Source of the DNA: Bacillota bacterium
GTDB taxonomy: Bacteria > Bacillota > Bacilli > Paenibacillales > Paenibacillaceae
DNA: 64,000 bases
Assembly: GCA_023460795.1 (NCBI GenBank)
Contig: JAEWPC010000033.1
Coordinates: 202,119-266,118, forward strand
Reading direction: 5' to 3'
Of the stretch, positions 32,399 through 41,806 are shown piece by piece (the first letter of the stretch is position 1; every line of letters starts with the position of its first letter). The translations under genes and the position numbers were made by a program. A model generated the notes under the pieces. The model saw nothing but the letters and a program-made list of their open reading frames with translations, searched no databases and was not told the DNA's origin.

Positions 32399-35236
32399 GT
32401 GCAGCACCAAACTTCTAGTCAGTCAAATAGTGGGCTAAGCCTTCATACCGGACTGCCAATAAGCTTCGGTCGACATCGACAGGATGCGAACTGGCAAGTT
32501 ATGCATCTCACCTGGGTTGAGTTCGTCGAGCGGCTGCGGAAGGTTCGGCGAACAAGTGAGACGATGGCGCATTACGATGCCATGAGCAAGAACGACAAAG
32601 GCATGGTCAAAGACGGTCCGGCGTTCGTTGGCGGGCTTGTCCGTGGCGGCCGGCGGAAGAAGGGAAGCATCGAAAGCCGGAGCCTAATCACGCTCGACGT
32701 AGACTTCGCAGACGACGGGTTTATTCAATGGGCAAAACTCATGGTACTCGGTGGGGTTGCACATGTCATCTATTCAACCCACAGCCATCGACCCGGTGCG
32801 CCGAAATTTAGACTTATCATATTGCTCGACAGGATATTGACTCCGGATGAATACTCCGCAGTTGCTAGGAAGCTCGCCGAGTCAATAGGCATGCATTTCT
32901 TTGATCGGACGACTTTTGACGTAAATCGGCTTATGTATCTACCGAGTTGCTCCATGGATGCAGATCCGGTTTTTGTTGAAGAGACTGGCGCTCCACTCAA
33001 CGTGGATAATTTGCTTGCTCAGTACGATAGCTGGACTGACCCTGCGACTTGGCCACGTCACCCTGAGGACAAGCCGCCTACTCCCTTTAGTGGTCGGACA
33101 CCGCAAGATCCGCGCGAAAAGCGCGGGGTTGTCGGCCAGTTTTGTCGGGCATATCCGATTGAAAAAGCTATTGATTCGTTCTTGAGTGAAATATACCAGG
33201 AAGGTAGTATGGCGAACCGTTACACCTATCTACATGGTAGCAGTGGGAATGGCCTGGAGGTCTTCCCAGATCAAGAGTTGGCGTACAGCCACCAAGACAG
33301 CGATCCCGTCGCTGACGGGCATAGCCATAACGCTTTTGATCTCGTCCGGATCCACTTATTCGGACATTTGGACGAGGACATACCAGAGGGGACACCTGTA
33401 GACACTTTGCCGAGTCATCTTGAAATGGCCAAGCTTGCGATGGGACTGGAGGAAGTGAAGCAGCTCATCCAAGAGGAGGGAGCGGCTGAGATCCGGGAAG
33501 CCTTTGAGGATGGATTTAACTATGATGTCTCTTCCGACGAGGACCCATCTAGGGCTGCAAAACTAGACTTATCTCGTATAAATATCCCTTCGGGCTTTGA
33601 AGTTATTGACGGCCGGATATTTGAGGTGAAGGTTCTGAAGAATGGCGATGTAAAGCATATGCCCGTCTGCGAGTGCTTGGTAGCAGTGACAAGTCAGTAT
33701 ACGAATCTGACGGATCACACTCAAGGACTCGAGGTCTCGTGGATAAGCCGGACCGGTATAAAGTCAGTGTCCGATACACGCAGTACATTTGCTGACAGCA
33801 AGAAACTTATCAATCTGTCGGACTACGGGCTGCCGGTGCATTCTGAGAACGCTCGAAAGCTAGCAGCATATCTGAGTCGGTTCGAGTCGGAGAATGAGGA
33901 CAAGCTAACAACGAGAAAGGTCAGCAACCAACTCGGCTGGGTGAAAGGTGGCTTTCTGCTTGGCGACAGCTTCATCGGTGAGGGCGACATCCAGTTCATG
34001 CCAAAGGACGCCGGAGATGGTCAGATAGCCCGGGGATTCCGCACTCGCGGCACAATGGCGGGTACGCTTGAAATGCTGGAGCGGGTCAAACCTTTCGGGG
34101 CGGTTAAAATGGCCGTTTATGCCGCCCTTTCTGCCCCGCTTCTGAGCATCTGGGGAGAGAGTCCCTATATCTTCGAATTAGCCGGTAGCACGTCTAGAGG
34201 GAAAACGACAGCGCTACGGATCGCGGCCAGCTTGTGGGGGTGTCCAGATGAGCATAAGCCGGGTATATTCCGGCAATGGAACATGACCAAGGTCGCCATC
34301 GAGCGGTACGCTGCCACGATGAATCATTTGCCACTGTTCCTGGACGACACGAAGAAGACGGACGAGCGGACCGTTCGCCCGATCGTCTTTCAGTTCAGCA
34401 GCGGGCAGGGGAAGGGGCGCGGGTCGCTCAGAGGTGCCCAGGCGAGCGCAGGTTGGCAGACGGTTATGCTCTCAACCGGCGAGCAGAAGTTAACGTCTTT
34501 TGCAAAGGACGGTGGCTCTGTAGGGCGGGTGCTTTCCCTAGAAGGATCCCCGTTCACGTCAGCAGACGTGGAGTCGGCCGTACTGGTCCAGGAGTTGAAC
34601 AAGAAGGTCAGCGAGCACTACGGCCACATAGCAGAGCCATGGATTCGGTTCCTCATGACCGCCGACATGACTCAATGGCAGGAAAAGTTCGCCTCGGCAC
34701 ACGACCGCTACCTGCATCTCGGTAGTTCTGCCGGCGAAGTTGCAATGCGACTGTCCCGCATCATGGCTTTTGTCGACGTGACAGGCCAGATGTTCGATAC
34801 GTGCTTCGGAACGAATCTATATATGCCTGAGGACTTGCAACGTATTTGGGTACAAATAACGGGTGAGACACCAGAGATGGATCGAGCTGCAGAAGCGCTT
34901 GATGTTATTATGGGCTGGGTTGCCGTAAACAACAGGCAGTTCATGGTTAATGGGAGCGGGTCGCCTTATTCAGGGAAGTTATTCGGGGATATTCGGAAGG
35001 ACGAAATATTCGTTATTGATGACTTACTGGATGAGCACTTACGGTCCCGGGGTTATGAGCCGATCTCAATATCTAAATCGTGGAAAGAAAAGGGCTGGAC
35101 AAAAACAGCGCCAGGACGCACGAAGTGGAGACGAAGATTAGGTGGCGGCAATCCGTGGACGTACTGCTTCGATCTGACTAAACTCGGTTGGTCCTTCGAT
35201 ATAAATGATCGCATGTCAGAATTTATGGGGAGTTAG
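32399..35236 (+). CDS. Primase-helicase replication protein (AEP-like plus DUF927-like ATPase)
   Basis: About 945 residues. Near residues 95-190 there is an archaeo-eukaryotic-primase-like region with DVDFADD (DxD) and YSTHSH motifs, then FDVNRLMYLPS. Near residue 600 comes Walker A GSTSRGKTT and near 650 Walker B PLFLDDTKK, in a DUF927-like superfamily 3 ATPase. This matches the Pri-Rep initiators of satellite islands. GTG at 32399 has GGAGGGG upstream; the in-frame ATG at 32384 lacks one. The origin candidate lies directly downstream, as in SaPIs. Confidence 0.78.
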   Translation: MQHQTSSQSNSGLSLHTGLPISFGRHRQDANWQVMHLTWVEFVERLRKVRRTSETMAHYDAMSKNDKGMVKDGPAFVGGLVRGGRRKKGSIESRSLITLDVDFADDGFIQWAKLMVLGGVAHVIYSTHSHRPGAPKFRLIILLDRILTPDEYSAVARKLAESIGMHFFDRTTFDVNRLMYLPSCSMDADPVFVEETGAPLNVDNLLAQYDSWTDPATWPRHPEDKPPTPFSGRTPQDPREKRGVVGQFCRAYPIEKAIDSFLSEIYQEGSMANRYTYLHGSSGNGLEVFPDQELAYSHQDSDPVADGHSHNAFDLVRIHLFGHLDEDIPEGTPVDTLPSHLEMAKLAMGLEEVKQLIQEEGAAEIREAFEDGFNYDVSSDEDPSRAAKLDLSRINIPSGFEVIDGRIFEVKVLKNGDVKHMPVCECLVAVTSQYTNLTDHTQGLEVSWISRTGIKSVSDTRSTFADSKKLINLSDYGLPVHSENARKLAAYLSRFESENEDKLTTRKVSNQLGWVKGGFLLGDSFIGEGDIQFMPKDAGDGQIARGFRTRGTMAGTLEMLERVKPFGAVKMAVYAALSAPLLSIWGESPYIFELAGSTSRGKTTALRIAASLWGCPDEHKPGIFRQWNMTKVAIERYAATMNHLPLFLDDTKKTDERTVRPIVFQFSSGQGKGRGSLRGAQASAGWQTVMLSTGEQKLTSFAKDGGSVGRVLSLEGSPFTSADVESAVLVQELNKKVSEHYGHIAEPWIRFLMTADMTQWQEKFASAHDRYLHLGSSAGEVAMRLSRIMAFVDVTGQMFDTCFGTNLYMPEDLQRIWVQITGETPEMDRAAEALDVIMGWVAVNNRQFMVNGSGSPYSGKLFGDIRKDEIFVIDDLLDEHLRSRGYEPISISKSWKEKGWTKTAPGRTKWRRRLGGGNPWTYCFDLTKLGWSFDINDRMSEFMGS

Positions 35237-35274
35237 CTAAATGTTCCTAGTTGTACTCACTATATTTCAATATT

Positions 35275-35437
35275 TGAGAACACCAAAAACATAAGCCACG
35301 TATGGGCTAAGGGGATTCTGTTCTCAGTGTTCTCAATGTTCTCAATTAAGTAACATGTATATCTTCATATGAAAATAGTGACGTGTAATTTCAATAGAAT
35401 TTTCATATGAACGTATATATTGCAGAAACTGAGAACC
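35275..35437. other. Candidate replication origin of the island
   Basis: Three copies of TGTTCTCA occur with exact 9-base spacing at 35319, 35328 and 35337. One inverted copy (TGAGAACA) lies at 35275 and one 7-of-8 inverted copy at 35430. Between them is an AT-rich stretch with two TTCATATGAA palindromes (35364 and 35402). Short iterons flanking AT-rich DNA just after the replication gene is the SaPI-type origin layout. Confidence 0.6.
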
Positions 35438-35500
35438 GGGAACAAAACCCCAGCCCCTTAGAGCCGCAAGGGGTTATGACATGCAACACTAAAGGAACAT

Positions 35501-35851
35501 ATGAGAACGGTAGGTGATACTGGGATGAGCGCAGTTAGAAGACGAAGGAAGGATGGAAATATTCCAATACTTCTTGCTATTACAGATAGTGACGGACATC
35601 TATCAGCATGGTGTCCGTTTTGCGCAAAGATGCATAGACACGGGTCAGGTGAAGGACACAGGGTAGCTCATTGCGCTGACCCGGAAAGTCCATACAAAAA
35701 GTCAGGCTATGTCTTACGCGATGTCACGAAATGGCTATCCAAGCTACTCCCGACCGAGAATGTAAAACCGGAAACTGTGAGGAAGCCGCAAAGACAGAAG
35801 CCCTGTGGGAAAAGAGATTGCGGCAAGAATGAGACGGATTGTCGATGTTAG
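35501..35851 (+). CDS. Putative zinc-binding island protein (116 aa)
   Basis: A 116-residue basic protein with WCPFCAKMHRHGSGEGHRVAHC in the middle, a likely zinc site of two Cys and several His, and a second Cys cluster at the C terminus (CGKRDCGKNETDC). AAAGGA lies four bases before the ATG. This fold type is common in small phage and actinobacterial proteins; no function is known. Confidence 0.6.
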   Translation: MRTVGDTGMSAVRRRRKDGNIPILLAITDSDGHLSAWCPFCAKMHRHGSGEGHRVAHCADPESPYKKSGYVLRDVTKWLSKLLPTENVKPETVRKPQRQKPCGKRDCGKNETDCRC

Positions 35852-36341
35852 CTTTTGTTAACCTGTCGATCTGAAAATGCTAACCTTTGCTAAGGTTTCA
35901 GAAGCAAATTACTATTGCACAAAAGCTGACATTTGAGAGCCAATAGAATTGATCTTCCAGCCTTGAAAGGGGTTGATGCTATTAGAAAGTATACTAAGAA
36001 AACCTAAGATTCAATGGACGTACTGTCACGCTGAAAGAGAGCCGAGCGAGACGACGAGATGGACACATAATAGCAGAGATAGCAGCAGTAAATTCGACTC
36101 TCGAAATGGCGAATCTAGCACTTTTGGCAGCCATAAACGCGCGCGCGAATCCATTAGGCCACCTGGTTAACTGAACATATCGAGAGTTACTACTTCAGAA
36201 AACTTCAGTCCTGTGGGCCTGCCAAAACCTGTCATGCGGCTACTAGAGATATCTAGAGTAACATTGGCAGCCGAATGGGCCGGCTAACGATAGGATGGCG
36301 GCAGAGTCGGCTATGAACCTGAGAAAACCTGAGATCTCAGA
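35852..36341 (+). other. Decayed stretch, no intact gene
   Basis: No convincing start plus ribosome site is seen. One frame is open from about 35996 to 36170 and encodes a helical segment (IIAEIAAVNSTLEMANLALL in part) but has no start codon. The region probably holds remains of a former gene. Confidence 0.45.
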
Positions 36342-36701
36342 AGCCTTTAGTGCCGCGATCAGAGCCGGATACAGCAACCTGAACTACTAGGGAAAACTAG
36401 TGCCTCCGAGGTCAACGCTAATCGTATGCTAAGCAATGCTAAGGTGCAAGAGTATCTGGCGAAACGTCAAGCCGAACGCGCTCGTCGCATCGAGATCACG
36501 CAGGACATGGTGCTCCAACGGTTATGGGCGATCGCGACCACCGATCCGAATGAACTCGTCCACCTGCGACGGCTGTGTTACCGCCACTGCTTCGGCTTCG
36601 ATCACGCCTACCAATGGCGCGACGAAGATGAATACGCAGTTGCTGTACAGGCTGAGCTCGCTGCCGCGGCAACTGAGGATCGCGTGACGGCTATTCAGTG
36701 A
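36342..36701 (+). pseudogene. Terminase-small-subunit relic A
   Basis: The frame first reads FSAAIRAGYSN, the usual start of small-terminase HTH domains, then stops at a TAG. In another frame it continues as ASEVNANRMLSNAKVQEYLAKRQ and RIEITQDMVLQRLWAIATTDPNELV, as in intact small terminases. So one frameshift near 36390 separates the HTH helix from the body. The part from ATG 36426 could still be translated (91 residues). Confidence 0.65.
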
Positions 36702-36706
36702 GGAGT

Positions 36707-37010
36707 ATGGATGTAGCACAGGTTAATGCTTCGAGGTTGCTCACGAATGCTAATGTGCGCGAATACATCGACTCTCTCATCGCCTCCAAGGATGAAAAGC
36801 GGATCGCCAAGCAAGACGAGGTACTTCAGTTTCATCGGTTATGAGGGGAGAGGTCAACAAGAAGATTCCACTAGGGCTCGAGCTCGTCGAGAACGTTCCA
36901 GCTCTGATAGTGCGGAAGAGAGCTGCTGATTCGTTGGCGAAGCGCTACGGCCTCTACGTGGATTGTCAGCAGCAGGTCGAGGGAAGTATATCAAATCAAA
37001 GGCGAGGATC
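36707..37010 (+). pseudogene. Terminase-small-subunit relic B
   Basis: ATG 36707 (next to GAGGAG) opens VNASRLLTNANVREYIDSLI and QDEVLQF, then stops at 36844. The next frame starts in an ATGA overlap at 36841 with MRGEV and continues to RKRAADSLAKRYGLYVD. Joined, the two pieces match the middle and end of a small terminase (VMRGEV and the closing AxxLxKRY motif). A frameshift or deletion near 36835 splits them. It is a second terminase fragment beside relic A. Confidence 0.65.
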
Positions 37011-37293
37011 AGCTTCCAGACTAGGGCGGCAGGGGTACATGTTCACTAAATCAGTATTTTGTCGTAAAGTACAAAACCTTGACATATCAAATATCGCCGA
37101 ATTTGACCGTGAGCGCCGATTAGCTATTCCAAAGTGACTTCAATCGATATGATCGCACCTGTGGATAACTTTGGGCAATCAAAAATCACGATCTCTCGTT
37201 TTCTCCGTTTTTCTCGCGTTTTCGCCCCAATCCGTTTCTAACGAATCGAGTAGTTAAATTATCTGAAGTTGCTACTTCAAGGGAGATGACATC

Positions 37294-38034
37294 ATGCCCA
37301 TTCAACCAATTAGGGTACTGACGGAAGCCGCAAAAAATCTTGAGGATCTATCAAATGAGATAGCAAAGATGCAGAAGATCTTGAATTACCTCCTAGAAGG
37401 TAACCTCGACTTCGATAACATCCGAGCTCGCGGGATCAAGGCGGAGAATATTCAAGCCGGTGCGATTACAGCGAATGAGATCGCGGCGGATACGATCACG
37501 GCTGACAAGATGGACGTTGACGAGTTGTCGGCGATTACTGCGAATCTCGGTACAATCAATGTCGGAACTCTGATTGGCGTGCTTATTCAAGCCGCGACTA
37601 TTATCGGGTCTTACATCGCTACAGCAAATGGTACGTATCCACGCGCAGAGATGGATAGCAGCTTGAACCAGTTTGCTGCGTTCACTGATGCTAACAATTG
37701 GATTAAGATGCTTGCCAATTCGTCGGGGACTCCGTTAGTTCAATTTAGTGCTGCAAGCGGAGCGCTTACTGGCGCGATAGGCCTTAATTCTGTATTTGAC
37801 GAACTCCGAATCATATCAAACCGGAGCATTAACTTAATTTCCGGCATTGGTAATGTAAAAGTACCTTCTTGGTCAACTCTGGTGAATGATTCGTCAGGGC
37901 AAAATTTACAGAATGCACTTAACGGAAAAGCCAATGCTTTTTCGGGTTTTACAGGCACCATCTATGTTGCGACAACGCCAGGAGGCTCCCCAACAACGGC
38001 AAAAACGTTTACAAACGGCGTATGCACTTCATAA
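37294..38034 (+). CDS. Phage tail/fibre-like protein
   Basis: A 246-residue protein. An N-terminal coiled coil (ALTEAAKNLEDLSNEI-like) is followed by the repeating IRARGIKAENIQAGAITANEIAADTIT-type segment found in phage minor structural and tail-spike proteins, then a beta-rich C-terminal part. GGGAG lies before the ATG. No other tail genes are present, so it is an isolated cargo or fragment. It is complete at both ends. Confidence 0.7.
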   Translation: MPIQPIRVLTEAAKNLEDLSNEIAKMQKILNYLLEGNLDFDNIRARGIKAENIQAGAITANEIAADTITADKMDVDELSAITANLGTINVGTLIGVLIQAATIIGSYIATANGTYPRAEMDSSLNQFAAFTDANNWIKMLANSSGTPLVQFSAASGALTGAIGLNSVFDELRIISNRSINLISGIGNVKVPSWSTLVNDSSGQNLQNALNGKANAFSGFTGTIYVATTPGGSPTTAKTFTNGVCTS

Positions 38035-38085
38035 ATTTACCACCCCGTGCTAAAATGGTGACAAATTGACGCACGGAGGGATTTT

Positions 38086-38625
38086 ATGAAGAATTTACGC
38101 GGGTATATAGTCGGAGCATTAGTCGGCGTCGTTCTGACAATCTCAGGACAAGCCTTTGCGGGATCCGTATCATTTGTGGGTAAGAAGATAACCGAGGAGA
38201 ATTCGGTGATAGTGAATGGCAAGGAATTACCGGTAAAAGCAGTTAATATAAACGGGACTTCATTTACTCCGAACAGAGCATTAGCAAATGAACTCGGATT
38301 AGATATTGATTTTAAGAACAACACGATTTACTTCAGCGATAAGGAGACAACGCCAATGAATGCAGAGAACGGGACAGCTACTTCTAGTGATACCATTCAA
38401 GATCAATTGAAAGCTCTTGAAGAGCAGATTAGCGCGGTATACCAAGAGCGATACCCATATTCAAAGAAGTCCGCTGCGCTAACATTAGAAGCTATAAATG
38501 CCACGCCCGAGAGAAAGGCCGAGATCGAAGCGGAATTAAAAGAGATAGACAAGATTAGCGGCCCACTATCAGCTAAAATTGCAGAGCTAGAGGCTAGGCG
38601 TGCAGATCTTGAGGCACAACAATAA
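38086..38625 (+). CDS. Exported stalk-domain-like protein with coiled coil
   Basis: A 179-residue protein with signal peptide (GVVLTISGQAFA). It has a short copper-amine-oxidase-N/stalk-like region (VIVNGKELPVKAVNINGTSF then FKNNTIYFSD) and a long helical C-terminal coiled coil ending in KIAELEARRADLEAQ. Such proteins occur in Paenibacillus prophages next to tail genes. GGAGGG lies before the ATG; a terminator follows. Confidence 0.7.
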   Translation: MKNLRGYIVGALVGVVLTISGQAFAGSVSFVGKKITEENSVIVNGKELPVKAVNINGTSFTPNRALANELGLDIDFKNNTIYFSDKETTPMNAENGTATSSDTIQDQLKALEEQISAVYQERYPYSKKSAALTLEAINATPERKAEIEAELKEIDKISGPLSAKIAELEARRADLEAQQ

Positions 38626-38638
38626 CCATGGAATTTCT

Positions 38639-38668
38639 AAAGGCACCCTCTCCGAGGGTGTCTTTTAC
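38639..38668 (+). terminator. Terminator after the stalk-domain-like gene
   Basis: GGCACCCTC and GAGGGTGTC arms around three bases run into TTTTAC. Confidence 0.75.
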
Positions 38669-38831
38669 TTTCTCTGAAGGATCGTTGTGCCAGTTGGGTA
38701 CCCGTATAAACACGGCTGCGGGTAATAGCCGTACGGCAGAGTTGGATGATAAGGTGTCTACGCAGGACATATTGTTAACTTGCTTAAGGCACGTATCGAG
38801 AGAGTCTGGAAGGAAATACGGAGATGCATAA

Positions 38832-39507
38832 TAGAACAACGAAAGCCAGCTAGGGAGGCAGCCCCGGCTGGCTTTGTTCCACGCTTTTTTACCTCTACTC
38901 ATTTGCAGTCATTGAATTTGCTTAAGGGCCTAGACTGGTAGGTTTCGGGTATCCTTTTGACAAGTTGCTCAATAACGTTAAGCCTGCCTGCCGAACTTCT
39001 TGAATGAGGCCATGACTTACGCAGATGTGGCCCTGCATATTGTTGTTCCCCTGTTAGCTCATGGCAATTAAGTAGGACCGTGATTTAAAACTGGCACGTT
39101 GACAAGACGTGATTAGACATGTTCTTCCTCCTAGAGTAAAACACAGTAGTCATTTGCGGGGAGGCGGCTAACCCTCCCTAAATCGCCATCACGGCCCCTT
39201 AAACTTAGATAGAGGAGCAAGGGGAACTCAAAAATGTGGACAACATGACCACACTCCTTTCATTCCCCTCTTTGCGAGGGATGACATGATTATACAATAA
39301 TTGCTAGAAAGCTTAAAGACACTCCTGGCTACTCGATCGGCCAATATCTCCTACAACGTTATTGGGTACGTGTGTGGGCCTTCTCCTCCATCGTAGTAGT
39401 GATGGTACAACATAGTACCTGATAAGCGGCTGAAGTATTCCTATGACTCATGACAGCAAAGGAATTTCCACTCATTTTGTCGAAGATGGTCAATGGGAGG
39501 GATGGTT
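38832..39507. other. No gene seen
   Basis: About 675 bases without a supported frame on either strand. An inverted CCAGCTAGGGAGG/CCCCGGCTGG hairpin lies at its left edge. No promoter, repeat array or RNA gene was recognised. Confidence 0.4.
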
Positions 39508-39897
39508 ATGGGCGCGAATGTCTCAGACTTAATTATTTCGGCGGCCTTAGGTGGCTTGGTTACTGGTATAGTAGTCCCCACTTTAGGAGAGTGGCTGAAA
39601 GGGTACTTCAACGGTTTTCATGCGAACAATCGAAGAAAGAAGAGAAAAGAGAAGATCATTGGAGTTCTTAGATATGTGCAACCTGAAATCACTGAGAAAG
39701 GCGTAATGATTGAAGGCATTTACAAGGAAGTATTTAAGGGTGAACAGAAAAAGAAGTCTATGAATTATTTGTTAGACCTGCTAATGGAACTACACCGCGA
39801 AGGACGGGTTAAGAAGTATGTTATTGTCTCGAACGGAGTAGAACATCAATATTGGGAATACAGTCACGCCCCAATCGAAAAGAAAGTATACATTTAG
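39508..39897 (+). CDS. Hypothetical protein with one membrane helix (129 aa)
   Basis: An N-terminal hydrophobic helix (LIISAALGGLVTGIVVPTLG) is followed by a strongly basic stretch (ANNRRKKRKEKI) and a C-terminal region resembling a winged-helix fold (LLDLLMELHREGRVKKYVI). GGGAGG lies seven bases before the ATG at 39508. A terminator follows. No family recognised; possibly a membrane-tethered DNA-binding protein. Confidence 0.6.
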   Translation: MGANVSDLIISAALGGLVTGIVVPTLGEWLKGYFNGFHANNRRKKRKEKIIGVLRYVQPEITEKGVMIEGIYKEVFKGEQKKKSMNYLLDLLMELHREGRVKKYVIVSNGVEHQYWEYSHAPIEKKVYI

Positions 39898-39925
39898 CGC
39901 CTTCGGGTGCTTTTTTTCTTTTCCT
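39892..39925 (+). terminator. Terminator after the 39508 gene
   Basis: A short GCGCC/GGTGC hairpin around TTCG is followed by seven T. Confidence 0.6.
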
Positions 39926-39948
39926 GAAAGGAGCAGTTCTACCTCGCC

Positions 39949-40218
39949 ATGAGGTTCTCTCTATGCGATCCCGTGTCCCAGGAACATCCGCTGCCGCTGT
40001 TGCTAAACGATCTGTTCGTGCATTTCGGCGAGAAGCGGATAAGCTCGGTCACTGAGAAGTTGGCGGAAGCGCAGCAGCTCATTATGTTAACGTGCCATCT
40101 CCTCCTCGCGGTGGATATGCTCGAGGAAGGTATTACGTGCGCGAAGCAGCTAATTCTTTGTTTGCTTGACGAGGCGGGCCACCCAGTGAAATCGTGCGGC
40201 CATAGGTGTGGACAATAA
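39949..40218 (+). CDS. Doubtful hypothetical protein (89 aa)
   Basis: An open frame of 89 residues with a hydrophobic, Cys-containing middle. The nearest purine-rich site (AAAGGAG) is about 15 bases before the ATG, and the opposite strand is also open. It may be a relic or spurious. Confidence 0.25.
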   Translation: MRFSLCDPVSQEHPLPLLLNDLFVHFGEKRISSVTEKLAEAQQLIMLTCHLLLAVDMLEEGITCAKQLILCLLDEAGHPVKSCGHRCGQ

Positions 40219-40470
40219 CTGCTCGAATTCGAACTATCCGAGAGGAGGCATTTTAGCTGCAGCACAATCTATAACAGGTTCTGCAAGACGTCGGTAAATC
40301 AGTTGCAGCAGATGAGATGTGGCCTAATGCACGAAGAGGTATGAAATTGTATCAGATTTTCCAGTTACGACTTTCCAATATAGTCGACTAATACAGACAT
40401 AATTCACCGGAGGAAATAGCGCTAGGATTCACGAAAATTCATAATATAAACCCAAAAGAGGTGACCATTA

Positions 40471-40674
40471 ATGAACCTGAGTGAACTTCCTGAGATTCTT
40501 ACAGTAAAGCAGGTTGCTGAGCATATGGGTTGGCATCCTAATACGGTATATCTGCGATGCAACAATGGAGAACTAAAAAGCTTCAAGTCGGGAAACAGCC
40601 GGCGAATTAGGAAGTCAGAGTTCATGGAATGGATAGCTAAATTGGAGCGGGAGGAGCTAAGTAAACGTGCGTGA
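40471..40674 (+). CDS. Excisionase-family HTH protein (67 aa)
   Basis: A helix_turn_helix_17 protein (ILTVKQVAEHMGWHPNTVYL then FKSGNSRRIRKSEFMEWI). AGAGGTG lies eight bases before the ATG. It is the second of four such small DNA-binding genes in the island, and is followed by a DUF771-like gene. Confidence 0.75.
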   Translation: MNLSELPEILTVKQVAEHMGWHPNTVYLRCNNGELKSFKSGNSRRIRKSEFMEWIAKLEREELSKRA

Positions 40675-40708
40675 TTATGACAAATAAGAATTGGATTGGA
40701 GGTTAATC

Positions 40709-41083
40709 ATGCAAATTCTGACCGTTCAACTCTCAATCCCGATCCCCGTAGATACTGTACTTATAAGTCGGGTGGAATTCGAAGAGCTGAAGAAGAACGA
40801 ACTTAGCGGAGTGTACTGGTCAATGCAGGATCTCGAGCGCCGGCTAGGCCGGAAGCATGAATGGATCAAAGAGAACATCCTCTATCCTTCGCACTTTCGG
40901 AAGATACTCGACGTCGAGAACGGCGGATTTGTTTACTATCCGAGAGGCAAAGGTCAATCCTGGGCGTTTCTCGCCACAAAGATGGCTGACTTCTTAGATA
41001 AGAGATTCGCTCAAATCTTCTCATGTTTCCGCTCCAATTTATATCATAGTCTTACGGAGAGTGAAGAGGTGCTCGGAGATTGA
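40709..41083 (+). CDS. DUF771-like protein (124 aa)
   Basis: A phage/island protein with the DUF771 pattern: an N-terminal strand, then YWSMQDLERRLGRKHEWIKENIL and FVYYPRGKGQSWAF. GGAGG lies seven bases before the ATG at 40709. DUF771 proteins are small winged-helix-like proteins from prophage early regions; their role is unknown. Confidence 0.68.
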   Translation: MQILTVQLSIPIPVDTVLISRVEFEELKKNELSGVYWSMQDLERRLGRKHEWIKENILYPSHFRKILDVENGGFVYYPRGKGQSWAFLATKMADFLDKRFAQIFSCFRSNLYHSLTESEEVLGD

Positions 41084-41104
41084 CTACAAGGAGAGGAGGG
41101 ATTC

Positions 41105-41248
41105 ATGGCTGGTGCCTATCATAACGAAGAGATTAATGTTTTACCGAGCATGGCGATCACTGGTGCCAACACGAGAACGTGCACACCAAGTATGTTGAAA
41201 GTTGAGCACCCTCACTCTCCAATTATGGAGGATGACGCGAGGGCATAG
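41105..41248 (+). CDS. Possible small protein (47 aa)
   Basis: An ATG with AGGAGGGA upstream opens 47 residues (MAGAYHNEEINVLPSM at the start) ending in EDDARA. The ribosome site is strong but composition gives little support, and it may be the truncated start of a longer former gene. Confidence 0.35.
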   Translation: MAGAYHNEEINVLPSMAITGANTRTCTPSMLKVEHPHSPIMEDDARA

Positions 41249-41497
41249 TCCATAATTGACCGACCGGTAATCGATCGATCGAACTTTTTAGATCCACAGC
41301 GCTAATTCCGCTTAACCGGCATCTATTGGGTCATTTCAAATGATGTCATCCCTCGCTCCTGAAAATGAGGAATGAGGTCAGCGCAAAATTGCGCCCTACT
41401 GGGATATCCACATTGTGGACACCTTTCCCGCTCCCAATTGGCCCGATGATGAGCACATAATTAACCGGCATTTAGTAAGAAAGAAAGGGGGAATGAT

Positions 41498-41767
41498 ATG
41501 ATATCAGTCCAGATTAACCAACCAGAAGTAAGTGCGCTGATCCGGGAGCAGATTCGGAAGCTCGTCCATGCTGTCGAGAACGAGTTCGTGTTTTGGGATT
41601 CGAACGAGTTAAAGAAACGCACCTGCATGAGCTGGGACACGATTCAAGGAACGTTCTTCTACGACCCCCGCTTCCCGAAGCACAAGGTTGGCGGCAAGTG
41701 GTATTATCCTGCTAAAGAAGTGCGTGAATTCTTGTTGCAGTGGTTAGATGGGCAACCACAAAGATAA
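41498..41767 (+). CDS. DUF771-like protein (89 aa)
   Basis: MISVQINQPEVSALIREQIR is followed by FVFWDSNELKKRTCMSWDTI and KWYYPAKEVREFLLQWL. This is the plan of DUF771, shorter than the copy at 40709. AAGGGGGAA lies before the ATG. It precedes another HTH gene, so a DUF771/HTH pair occurs twice in the island. Confidence 0.65.
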   Translation: MISVQINQPEVSALIREQIRKLVHAVENEFVFWDSNELKKRTCMSWDTIQGTFFYDPRFPKHKVGGKWYYPAKEVREFLLQWLDGQPQR

Positions 41768-41806
41768 TCTGGCTTCAGTTGAATATGGTGCCGGGAGGGG
41801 ATGAGG

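Noticed and set aside
38628..38831. Plus-strand frame of 67 codons after the stalk-domain-like gene
   Set aside because: It begins inside the terminator hairpin and has no ribosome site.
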